A stretch of DNA of 14,650 nt, from positions 1 through 14,650 of the forward strand of contig CACORA010000040.1 in NCBI GenBank assembly GCA_902629495.1, written 5' to 3'. The translations under genes were made by a program, and so were the position numbers. The DNA is from Planctomycetaceae bacterium (GTDB lineage Bacteria; Planctomycetota; Planctomycetia; Pirellulales; UBA1268). The notes under the pieces were generated by a model, which saw only the letters and a list, made by a program, of their open reading frames with translations, was not told the origin of the DNA and did no database searches. Shown here in pieces: positions 1 to 6,350 of the stretch; the first letter of the stretch is position 1; each line of letters opens with the position of its first letter.

Positions 1-138
1 TCGACAGCCCAAGAACCAACAGCTAGTGGGTGTGACGAATCACCAGAAACCGACGCCATGACCAACACTCCAAGACCAACACTCCAAGACCAACAAACCC
101 GTCGATGTCGCATCGACGCATTCACTTATGCTTCTTAA
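1..138 (+). CDS. Possible 3' end of an upstream gene (unidentified)
   Basis: Reading frame 1 is open from the window edge to a TAA at 136-138 (45 residues). The translation is rich in Thr, Pro, Gln and Asp and resembles no domain I recognise. The other two plus frames close at 26 and 59. A 14-bp tandem repeat lies inside this stretch, and because 14 is not a multiple of three each extra copy changes the frame, which argues against a well-conserved coding end. In related genomes the gene before lpxK is often a Kdo transferase, but nothing here shows that. It may equally be non-coding. Confidence 0.2.
   Translation, partial: STAQEPTASGCDESPETDAMTNTPRPTLQDQQTRRCRIDAFTYAS
61..95. repeat. Tandem repeat, 14-bp unit, 2.5 copies
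   Basis: The unit ACCAACACTCCAAG occurs perfectly at 61-74 and 75-88, followed by the partial copy ACCAACA at 89-95. This looks like a recent slippage duplication. It lies 5' of a perfect hairpin and about 165 bp upstream of lpxK. Confidence 0.9.
100..118. repeat. Perfect 8-bp hairpin (possible terminator without U-tract)
   Basis: CGTCGATG (100-107), loop TCG, CATCGACG (111-118) form a perfect GC-rich stem. No run of T follows on either strand, so it is not a classic intrinsic terminator. Its place just upstream of the likely lpxK promoter would suit an end point for transcription from the left. Confidence 0.5.
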
Positions 139-176
139 GAGTATATGCAAAGACCTCTGTTTTCGAACTAACCACG

Positions 177-206
177 TTGACAGGACGTAAAGCCACGGTG
201 CATGAT
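177..206 (+). promoter_or_regulatory. Possible sigma70-type promoter of lpxK
   Basis: A perfect -35 TTGACA (177-182) is followed after 18 bp by CATGAT (201-206), which matches four of six bases of TATAAT. Transcription would start about 45-50 bases before the lpxK ATG. The -10 lies inside a 10-bp palindrome, CATGATCATG (201-210), which could be an operator or coincidence. Confidence 0.35.
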
Positions 207-260
207 CATGACTACCCGCAAATGATTCTTTGTTTTTTCTGCTCGTAGAGGCTGATTTGG

Positions 261-1388
261 ATGTCGATACTACCAAATGCCACCTCATTCAAGCGTTTGG
301 TGGATGGAACGGACACTCGCCTTTTGGCTAGCGCTGCGAGAGTTTTGCTTCGTGTTCTCTCTATTCCGTATGGGATAGCAATCTACTTCAGAAACCGTGC
401 CTATGACCTTGGAGTTCGTCAAAGCTTTTCATGTGGGGCACCTGTCATTTGCGTTGGAAATTTTTCTCTTGGCGGCACTGGAAAAACACCCCTTGTCTCG
501 TGGATTGCTCGCCACCTCATGGCTTTGAAAAGGCACCCAGCAATAGTGAGCAGAGGATATGGCGCGCAACAGGGCCAACAAAGTGATGAGGCGGCAGAAC
601 TTTCTCTCATTCTGTCAAGTGTTCAACATTTCGCTCACCGTGATCGAATAGTCGCTGCTCGCAAAGCAGTTAAAAATGGTTCTGATGTAGTGATTCTTGA
701 TGACGGATTTCAACACCGTCGTCTCGCTCGTGACATTAACATCATTACTGTCGACGCAACGGATCCTTATGGTTGTGGCTTTCTTTTCCCACGAGGTCTT
801 CTTCGTGAATCACTCCGCGAAATCCGTCGCGCTGACGCAATCGTGCTGACTCGCTCAACGCTTGTTGATGAATCAAAGCGAAAGGATATACGTAATACAT
901 TTCAAACGCTTTGCAGCACGAAACCATTGATTTGGGCTGAGGCTGATCACAAACCACAGCGCCTAAGGCAGTTCAGTGGGGTTGACCTACCAATCCATCT
1001 TTTGAATGGAAAAAAAGTTGTCGCCTTTGCTGGCATTGGAAATCCTGATGCCTTTCACTGCTCACTAACACCCCTAGATGCTAATGTGGTTGCGTTCCGG
1101 CCTTTCCCTGACCATCATGCTTATTCTAATGACGACGTGACGTCACTCGGTGGCTGGGCGTCCCAACAAAATGCAGAGTTGGTCATTACGACACTTAAGG
1201 ATCTAGTAAAAATCCAACAGGATGAACTTGACGGAATACCTTTAGTTGCCGTTGAAATCGAAATTGATTTCTTGGTTGGTCAGGAACGAATCGAGAAGTT
1301 GATTGATGATGTAGTCTGCCTTGAAACTACTTCTTCTTCTTCTCGGTGTGAAGCGTGTGCTTCCGCAAACGGGGTGAATACTTCCTGA
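261..1388 (+). CDS. lpxK: Tetraacyldisaccharide 4'-kinase LpxK
   Basis: LpxK phosphorylates the 4' position of the tetraacyldisaccharide 1-phosphate lipid A precursor at the inner face of the cytoplasmic membrane, using ATP. The 375-residue product has the family P-loop GNFSLGGTGKTP (66-77), the DDGFQH motif (147-152), FPRGLLRE (176-183), FPDHHAY near 282 and a TLKDLVKI segment corresponding to the usual TTEKDAVKL. A hydrophobic N-terminal helix (about 22-43) would dock on the membrane. An AGAGG at 247-251, nine bases before the ATG, supports this start. The protein is longer than E. coli LpxK (328). The last 20 or so residues, rich in Ser, Ala and Cys, are read from DNA that on the other strand encodes the Lys-rich end of ribosomal protein bL33, so this tail is probably not functional sequence of its own. 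It implies lipid A in this organism. Confidence 0.95.
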   Translation: MSILPNATSFKRLVDGTDTRLLASAARVLLRVLSIPYGIAIYFRNRAYDLGVRQSFSCGAPVICVGNFSLGGTGKTPLVSWIARHLMALKRHPAIVSRGYGAQQGQQSDEAAELSLILSSVQHFAHRDRIVAARKAVKNGSDVVILDDGFQHRRLARDINIITVDATDPYGCGFLFPRGLLRESLREIRRADAIVLTRSTLVDESKRKDIRNTFQTLCSTKPLIWAEADHKPQRLRQFSGVDLPIHLLNGKKVVAFAGIGNPDAFHCSLTPLDANVVAFRPFPDHHAYSNDDVTSLGGWASQQNAELVITTLKDLVKIQQDELDGIPLVAVEIEIDFLVGQERIEKLIDDVVCLETTSSSSRCEACASANGVNTS

Positions 1389-1494
1389 CTTTCAACTTCT
1401 CACCACCCGTCTTTCGTCGAAGGGTGTAATTCAAGTCACCGGTTTCCTCACACGCTAGGTGGACAACTTCGAGTTTTTTCTTGCCTTTTGCCAT
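1327..1494 (-). CDS. rpmG: Large-subunit ribosomal protein bL33
   Basis: Fifty-five residues starting MAKGKKKLEVVHLACEETGD and ending in a run of four lysines, with LNYTLRRK, GGEKLKVRKYSP and LRKHTLHTEK in between. This matches bL33 in length, charge and order of motifs, as in the planctomycete form. The family's four zinc-binding cysteines are absent (a single Cys at 15), so it is a zinc-independent type. The gene overlaps the 3' end of lpxK by 62 bp on the opposite strand (1327-1388), so each transcript is antisense to the end of the other. Upstream, GTGAG lies about eight bases before the ATG and gives only a weak ribosome site. It stands alone, not next to rpmB, secE or nusG. It is easily missed because it is short and overlapped. 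Confidence 0.9.
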   Translation of the reverse strand: MAKGKKKLEVVHLACEETGDLNYTLRRKTGGEKLKVRKYSPRLRKHTLHTEKKKK

Positions 1495-1603
1495 TAACGT
1501 TTCTCACACCAAAAGTACACCGGGAAATATTGACCTGAAACTAAACAATGCTCAAAGATACCGATTTAATCAATTACCTGCCAGAAGAGCAATTAAACAT
1601 CGT

Positions 1604-1621
1604 GGTTTTTCACAAAAAACC
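1604..1621. repeat. AT-rich 7-bp hairpin between divergent genes
   Basis: GGTTTTT (1604-1610), loop CACA, AAAAACC (1615-1621) is a perfect inverted repeat. It lies in the 292-bp space between rpmG (minus) and the first toroid gene (plus), so it is not placed as a terminator for either. It could be a regulatory element or chance in an A/T-rich stretch. I found no convincing promoter pair here for either gene. Confidence 0.35.
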
Positions 1622-1786
1622 CGTTTCACTATTTTGCTCAAGATGTTTTTACGCGATAAAATTGAGAGGCCTTGATTATGGCAGTGGATAGAAGTTCGAT
1701 TATCTTTAGTCATGACAGCTTCTTAACGAGTAAGATCCAAACAGTATTTCCCTTTACAACAGAATGAATTTGAATTGGAGACAACC

Positions 1787-3280
1787 ATGAGCCAAGCACC
1801 GGCCTGGCTAGTGAGTATGGTTTTGCATGTGATTGTGCTGCTCACTATGGCTCTCATTGTCACGCCCACACCTGAGAGGGCTGGCATCAAAACGATTGAA
1901 TCGCCTCCAACCGAGTCTGTTGAAGATATTGAGGAAATCAAGCCAGTTGAAATACCAGATGATGTGGAATCCGTTGAAGACCAGACAGAAATTACAGAAG
2001 CACCGGAGGCTGTTGCTCTTGAATCTGTTGAAGTGGTATCAGAGGCAAATGATCTTGCTGCATCTGACATAACAGTCGATGTCAATGACATCGCAGCCGA
2101 TATCAGCATGTCAACAGATCTCCTCAAGACCATCGGAGGACAATCTGGTGGATCAAAAACTGGATTTGCTGCTCGTTCTGATGCTGGTGCCCAAAAGGCA
2201 ATGATTAAAGCTGGCGGAGGTAACCCAGACGAAATTATTCGAGCTGTAGAGTCCTCATGCGAATACTTCAAGAAACATCAGATGCCTGACGGAGGCTGGT
2301 CTTTTGATTTCCGTCAATGTCCAGGATGCATGGGTCAATGTAAAAATCCTGAACGTGACTCTCACCTCAATGATCGTGCTGCTGCAACTGCCCTCGCACT
2401 TCTTCCTATGCTCGGACAGGGTTACACACACATGGCCCCAGGGAGCAAAGGAAAGTATCGGCAGGTCATGGATAAAGGCCTGGCTTTTCTCAGCCAAGCA
2501 ACACTCAATGGAAATGGAAAAGCTTATGTCAGTGGGAACAAAGGTGGGAATATGTATTCCCAAGGTCTTGCTGGCATTGTCCTTTCAGAAGCCTACGGTA
2601 TGACCAAGGACAATCGCCTTCTGGCTCCAGCTCAGGCCGCTATCACATTTATCATGGCCTCTCAGGATCCCGTCGGAGGTGGCTGGAGATACAACCCAAG
2701 ACAGCCCGGTGATACATCTGCTGTCTGCTGGCAGGTGATGGCACTCAAAAGTGGATTGATGTCAGGGCTCCAAGTCGACCCATATGTCGTGAGAAAAGTT
2801 TCAACATTCTTAGATCATGTTCAGTCCGAAGACGGCTCTGCCTATGGTTATCTTGATCCGTCGAAAAACTTTCGTGCGTCAACAACCGGAGCAGGCTTAC
2901 TTTGCCGTATGTTTACATCATGGAAGAAAACGAATGATGCGCTCATCAATGGAGCGAAACGACTAGCAAAAGGTGGACCATCTCGTGATATGTATGCAGC
3001 CTATTACACCACTCAGGTTCTGTACCATCTGAAACAACAACTTCCGGCTGAATGGGAAGACTGGCAACGAAAAATGTCAAAAATGCTTATCGATGCACAG
3101 GTTACTAAGGGGCATCAAAAGGGAAGCTACTTTGAAGGATTTTCACAAGGTCATGCTCCTGGAGTTGGAGGACGTATTTATGTGACCTCAATGGCCACCA
3201 TGACGCTCGAAGTTTATTTCAAGCACGGTTTGCCGTTGTATCAGGATTCCGGCAACGACGTTGACACGTTTGTAGAATAA
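1787..3280 (+). CDS. Membrane-anchored squalene-cyclase-fold (prenyltransferase repeat) protein, copy 1
   Basis: The 497-residue product has three parts. Residues 6-25 form a single membrane helix containing S10-x3-H14, the spacing seen in the TonB anchor. Residues 26-125 are an acidic linker rich in Glu, Val, Pro and Asp, probably disordered and periplasmic. Residues 145-485 form an alpha/alpha toroid of the squalene cyclase/prenyltransferase type, with repeat signatures HQMPDGGWSFD (164-174), SQDPVGGGWRYNP (292-304), PGDTSAVCWQVMALKSG (307-323) and VQSEDGSAYGY (345-355). The terpene-cyclase DxDD motif is absent, so cyclase activity is doubtful. A cysteine cluster C178-x2-C181-x3-C185 sits after the first repeat. 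I chose the ATG at 1787 over a TTG at 1775 because GGAG at 1777-1780 is correctly spaced for it. The next gene is a paralogue. The domain is known; the function is not. Confidence 0.85.
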   Translation: MSQAPAWLVSMVLHVIVLLTMALIVTPTPERAGIKTIESPPTESVEDIEEIKPVEIPDDVESVEDQTEITEAPEAVALESVEVVSEANDLAASDITVDVNDIAADISMSTDLLKTIGGQSGGSKTGFAARSDAGAQKAMIKAGGGNPDEIIRAVESSCEYFKKHQMPDGGWSFDFRQCPGCMGQCKNPERDSHLNDRAAATALALLPMLGQGYTHMAPGSKGKYRQVMDKGLAFLSQATLNGNGKAYVSGNKGGNMYSQGLAGIVLSEAYGMTKDNRLLAPAQAAITFIMASQDPVGGGWRYNPRQPGDTSAVCWQVMALKSGLMSGLQVDPYVVRKVSTFLDHVQSEDGSAYGYLDPSKNFRASTTGAGLLCRMFTSWKKTNDALINGAKRLAKGGPSRDMYAAYYTTQVLYHLKQQLPAEWEDWQRKMSKMLIDAQVTKGHQKGSYFEGFSQGHAPGVGGRIYVTSMATMTLEVYFKHGLPLYQDSGNDVDTFVE

Positions 3281-3290
3281 TTCCAGATCA

Positions 3291-3329
3291 TTAAACGTGA
3301 AAATCGGACCATTCGTGCTGCACGTTTAA
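3291..3329. repeat. 9-bp inverted repeat between the toroid paralogues
   Basis: TTAAACGTG (3291-3299) and CACGTTTAA (3321-3329) are perfect reverse complements separated by 21 bp. They begin 10 bp after the stop of the first toroid gene. No T-run follows, so it may be an operator dyad, an mRNA-processing hairpin or a weak terminator. Confidence 0.6.
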
Positions 3330-3461
3330 CTGTTATCTATCAAGTGTCCGACTTAATCTACAGCAGCGTTTTAGGCGGAACTGCTTCATTAAAGCCTGTC
3401 GAGAATCTTCACAATCGATGAAATTCGTAAAAAGTGTGCATTTTTTCCAATCGGTACCCCT

Positions 3462-5006
3462 ATGAGCAACTCTTCCCGTAAGCCACTGCTCGATCAGCTT
3501 GCCAGCAACCCAGCAGTTCAATCTGGGTATACAAGCCTTCTTTGTCACGTGCTTATCGGTCTTCTTCTTGTTGTGCTCGTGAACGAGTGGAAAACACCAA
3601 AGCGACCACCGCCACTCTTGATTGCATTTGGAGAAAGTAGTTTTCATGAACAATATGACGATGACCTTCAACTGAACCATGTTCTGGATATTTCCCCCAC
3701 CGTTGATCCTTCAGAGACGATGGAAACTGCCGATGCAACGATCGATGCACAGCCTCAGATTTCAATAAATGCTCCACTTGTCGATACACAACCTCTCACT
3801 ACAGTCGACTTACCAGTTCAGGCAGGCTCGATAGTTTTGGAGGGCTCACGACCAAGTGCTCCAACTATTCAAGAGACATCGTTAGGCTCATCCACACGGC
3901 TAAACACTTCAAAGTCTGCACCTGACAGCCTGAACCCAGAGGGCAAGGGACAAGAAAAAGGTTTTCATTCTCGTTGTGGTGATGCTCGTTCTGCAGCGGT
4001 GAAGGCAAACGGAGGATCGGCTCAAAGTGAGCGGGCTGTTGAACTTGGGCTTCGTTGGCTAGCAGAGCATCAAGCGGCGGATGGTTCTTGGCAGTTTGAT
4101 CTTTCTGGCTGTCGGTGTGAGGGCGCATGTCGGAACCCTGGAACAATTCGTAGCACAACAGCTAGCACTGCTATTGCACTCTTGCCATTTTTGGGTTCTG
4201 GCAATACCCATGTACAAGGTCCGTATCAAGAAAAAGTTTCACGGGCAATTTATTACCTCATTAGTCGAATGCAGCCAACGCCACGGGGTGGAGATTTTTG
4301 TGAAGGCACAATGTATGGTCATGGCGTCACTACTTTGGCTCTTGCAGAAGCCTATGGTCTTGCCGGAGATGACATGTTGGTACCGTATCTTCAAGAAGCA
4401 ATTCGCTTTATTCAGACCGCTCAGGACCAACATAGCGGTGGCTGGAGATATCTTCCAGGTCAAGCAGGAGACATAACGGCCACCGCTTGGCAACTCGTTG
4501 CCTTAAAAAGTGCATCAATGACCGGTATCGAAACACCTTCGCCGACCATTGAAGGAGTAAAGCGGTTCCTTGATCGGGTGCAGTCAAATAATGGAGCGTC
4601 GTACGGATATATGACACCCGGTGAATCACCCTGTACTTCAGCCATTGGCTTACTTTGTAGAATGTATACCGGCTGGCGACCAGAAAATGAAACACTTCTT
4701 CGTGGGGTGACAGCCTTGGCAAAAACTGGACCAGACCCTCATGCTGTGTATCAGAACTTCTATCTCTCCCAAGCACTCCTCCAATCGAATCATCCAGTCT
4801 GGCCACGCTGGAATCGGAAAAACCGTGATCAGCTCATCTCTCTTCAGTCAAAGGCCGGCCATGAAGTTGGAAGTTGGTTTTTCAACGATGGTGATACAGC
4901 TTCGGGGGGGCGTTTAGCTCATACTGCATTGGCTGTACTCACGCTTGAAGTCTATTATCGCATCCTTCCCATTTATACTGGCAACGCTGTTCGAGACGCA
5001 TTCTAA
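3462..5006 (+). CDS. Membrane-anchored squalene-cyclase-fold protein, copy 2 (paralogue)
   Basis: The 514-residue product has the same plan as its upstream neighbour: an N-terminal membrane helix (about 22-40) with S25-x3-H29, a Ser/Thr/Pro/Asp-rich linker (44-170) and a C-terminal toroid (about 180-505). Toroid signatures are HQAADGSWQFD (203-213), SGGWRYLPGQAGD (325-337), WQLVALKS (343-350) and VQSNNGASYGY (373-383). The shared end GGR...TLEVYY and LPIY aligns with copy 1. The cysteine cluster is C217-x1-C219-x3-C223, at the same place after the first repeat. GLLCRMY (396-402) is also shared. No DxDD cyclase motif is present. The linker differs in length and composition from copy 1, so the duplication is old and the linker evolves fast. 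The ATG at 3462 has no clear Shine-Dalgarno sequence. The gene starts 181 bp after copy 1 and ends 29 bp before a small membrane-protein gene, probably co-transcribed. Confidence 0.85.
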   Translation: MSNSSRKPLLDQLASNPAVQSGYTSLLCHVLIGLLLVVLVNEWKTPKRPPPLLIAFGESSFHEQYDDDLQLNHVLDISPTVDPSETMETADATIDAQPQISINAPLVDTQPLTTVDLPVQAGSIVLEGSRPSAPTIQETSLGSSTRLNTSKSAPDSLNPEGKGQEKGFHSRCGDARSAAVKANGGSAQSERAVELGLRWLAEHQAADGSWQFDLSGCRCEGACRNPGTIRSTTASTAIALLPFLGSGNTHVQGPYQEKVSRAIYYLISRMQPTPRGGDFCEGTMYGHGVTTLALAEAYGLAGDDMLVPYLQEAIRFIQTAQDQHSGGWRYLPGQAGDITATAWQLVALKSASMTGIETPSPTIEGVKRFLDRVQSNNGASYGYMTPGESPCTSAIGLLCRMYTGWRPENETLLRGVTALAKTGPDPHAVYQNFYLSQALLQSNHPVWPRWNRKNRDQLISLQSKAGHEVGSWFFNDGDTASGGRLAHTALAVLTLEVYYRILPIYTGNAVRDAF

Positions 5007-5035
5007 ACTTTGGGTATAATTTTTCCGGAGGTTAT

Positions 5036-5542
5036 ATGCGACTCGTCACGTATTCTTGGATTACTGTCGTCACAGCAGTTTCGTTTGCTGCAATTGGCTG
5101 GTTTGGGCTTGCTGGATGGATGGCCGCGGCTGTTGTCATTGCCAGTATCGCAATGCATGTTGCCGGTAATGCGATCGGCACACGACTGCGAGACTCCTCT
5201 GACAAACAGCGAACCCTACATGAATCGGCTCCTCATCCCATACCCATCCCTCCGCCATCCGCTCCAACTCGCTTAGAGCGACATGAACGCTTGGGAAGTC
5301 TGGTACCGATCTCTGCCAGTATCGGTGCCACAATTGGTGGTCTGACTGGCTCGCTCATGTTGATATTTGCAACTGGAAGTTCAGCAGCAGGAGCGATTCT
5401 TGGAGGACTCTCGTCAGCCATTATCGGAGGTCTTTTTGGATTCTTAATGGCAAGTTTTGTCGAAATTCTTCGAACAAGTCTTCGGGATGCTATTGCTGCT
5501 GATCATCCCTCAACGCAAACGCGTTCCTCCGGTCACCCTTGA
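5036..5542 (+). CDS. Small glycine-rich multi-pass membrane protein, unknown function
   Basis: The 168-residue product has two hydrophobic hairpins. The first covers about residues 6-48. After a Pro-rich hydrophilic linker (55-85, with PHPIPIPPPSAP) comes a long Gly/Ala/Ser-rich hydrophobic stretch (about 92-146) that can span the membrane twice. The Gly-x3-Gly-like spacing in the second half (GATIGGLTGS, GAILGG, IIGGLFGF) suits tightly packed helices. GGAGG at 5027-5031, only four bases from the ATG, fixes the start. It follows the second toroid gene by 29 bp and probably shares its transcript, which suggests a related envelope role. I do not recognise the family. Confidence 0.7.
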   Translation: MRLVTYSWITVVTAVSFAAIGWFGLAGWMAAAVVIASIAMHVAGNAIGTRLRDSSDKQRTLHESAPHPIPIPPPSAPTRLERHERLGSLVPISASIGATIGGLTGSLMLIFATGSSAAGAILGGLSSAIIGGLFGFLMASFVEILRTSLRDAIAADHPSTQTRSSGHP

Positions 5543-5558
5543 TTTTTTCGTGAAATCT

Positions 5559-5587
5559 TTGAAAAGAAGCCACCGATGGAAGATAAT
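5559..5587 (+). promoter_or_regulatory. Near-consensus sigma70-type promoter
   Basis: TTGAAA (5559-5564), a 17-bp spacer and GATAAT (5582-5587) each match five of six consensus bases at ideal spacing. This is the best promoter-like signal I found in the window. The predicted start near 5594 gives a leader of about 50 bases before the small basic protein at 5646, and could also serve fabZ and trmB. Confidence 0.55.
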
Positions 5588-5645
5588 CTCGAACCGTGGT
5601 AAAGTTTGCAGGAACTTTTTTTTGCGAAACGGAATGGAGAATGTT

Positions 5646-5744
5646 ATGTCAAAGCCTCATCGAGGTCTAAAAAAGGCCAACCACGGTGCTCGTCCTGCTA
5701 ATAGTAAAGCACGGAAAGCGAAGCGAAAGCACATCAAAACGTAG
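5646..5744 (+). CDS. Very small, highly basic protein, possibly ribosome-associated
   Basis: The gene encodes 32 residues, starting MSKPHRGLKKANHGARPANS and ending in a Lys/Arg-rich tail, with about 13 Lys or Arg and no acidic residue. GGAG lies six bases before the ATG at 5646, and a near-consensus promoter lies at 5559-5587, so I consider it a real, well-expressed gene. An in-frame upstream ATG at 5634 is less likely because the GGAG falls inside it. Charge, size and lack of hydrophobic residues suit an RNA-binding or ribosomal small protein. The pattern R-G-x6-G-x-R-P is loosely like bTHX (RG-x7-G-x2-RP), but the match is too weak to name it. It sits 46 bp before fabZ, near trmB. Confidence 0.65.
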   Translation: MSKPHRGLKKANHGARPANSKARKAKRKHIKT

Positions 5745-5790
5745 GCTTTCTCATCATCTCAACATAGCTACCCCTAGAAAGTGTTTTACC

Positions 5791-6309
5791 GTGGCACCAC
5801 GTGATTACATTATTCATCCAGATGAATATGACCTTTCGAATGTCATTGCTGATATCGAAGAAATTCGTCGCTGGAACAAGCAACGCTTTGAGATGGAACA
5901 ACTGACGGCCATTGTGCACGAAGACTACTCTCGTGACCTCTGTGTTGGATATAAGGACATCACACCAGATGAGTTCTGGATACGAGGGCATTTTCCTGTG
6001 ATGCCTGTAATGCCAGGAGTGATGCTCTGTGAAGCAGCAGCCCAGTTAGCGAGTTACTACACTCAGAAACGCAACCTTCTTCAAGCGAGAGTGATGGGCT
6101 TTGGTGGAATGGAAGATGTTCGTTTTCGAGAACCCGTTGTTCCCGGTGACCGTCTCGTCATCGCTGTAGAACGAGTACGAGTTCGTCCAAAAGCCATGAT
6201 TATCTGTCGTTTTCAGGGAATTGTTCGAAACAACATTGTTGTAGATGGCATAATTAAAGGGGTGCCTCTTCCTGTTGATTATCTTCGTGAAACAGCGAAG
6301 GCTGAATAG
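5791..6309 (+). CDS. fabZ: 3-hydroxyacyl-ACP dehydratase, FabZ/FabA family
   Basis: A hot-dog-fold dehydratase that removes water from 3-hydroxyacyl-ACP in fatty-acid elongation; FabZ activity also competes with lipid A synthesis for hydroxyacyl-ACP. The motif GHFPVMPVMPG with catalytic His67 and, 14 residues on, Glu81 in CEAAAQ has FabZ spacing. The strand before it, VGYKDITPDEFWIRG, and the later VRFREPVVPGDRLVI also match. There is an N-terminal extension of about 40 residues (DLSNVIADIEEIRRWNKQRFEMEQL) before the usual core, which I associate with planctomycete homologues. I chose the GTG at 5791 as start because the extension begins there and upstream sequence is unlike the family. No Shine-Dalgarno sequence is visible, so the start is uncertain. 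The product would be 172 residues. Confidence 0.88.
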   Translation: MAPRDYIIHPDEYDLSNVIADIEEIRRWNKQRFEMEQLTAIVHEDYSRDLCVGYKDITPDEFWIRGHFPVMPVMPGVMLCEAAAQLASYYTQKRNLLQARVMGFGGMEDVRFREPVVPGDRLVIAVERVRVRPKAMIICRFQGIVRNNIVVDGIIKGVPLPVDYLRETAKAE

Positions 6310-6350
6310 ATTTTTGATGTTCTCTTCATCTCATTCTTTGTTCTAGCGTT

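Noticed and set aside
40..288. 82-codon minus-strand frame upstream of lpxK
   Set aside because: It crosses the tandem repeat, the hairpin and the likely lpxK promoter and start, and resembles no protein.
1723..2271. 182-codon open frame on the minus strand opposite the first toroid gene
   Set aside because: It mirrors the acidic linker of the plus-strand gene, giving a Ser/Thr/Ala-rich low-complexity product with no family features. The plus-strand gene has a ribosome site and domain signatures.
1787..5006. Active squalene-hopene or terpene cyclases
   Set aside because: The fold signatures are present but neither protein has the DxDD/DxDDTA protonation motif, and both are membrane-anchored with long linkers. 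I call only the fold.
1787..5006. True TonB proteins
   Set aside because: Only the anchor pair and linker are TonB-like; there is no TonB C-terminal domain with its YP motif.
5015..5020. TATAAT as a promoter for the gene at 5036
   Set aside because: It lies only 15 bases before the ATG, so the transcript would start inside the ribosome site, and no -35 is found at the right distance.
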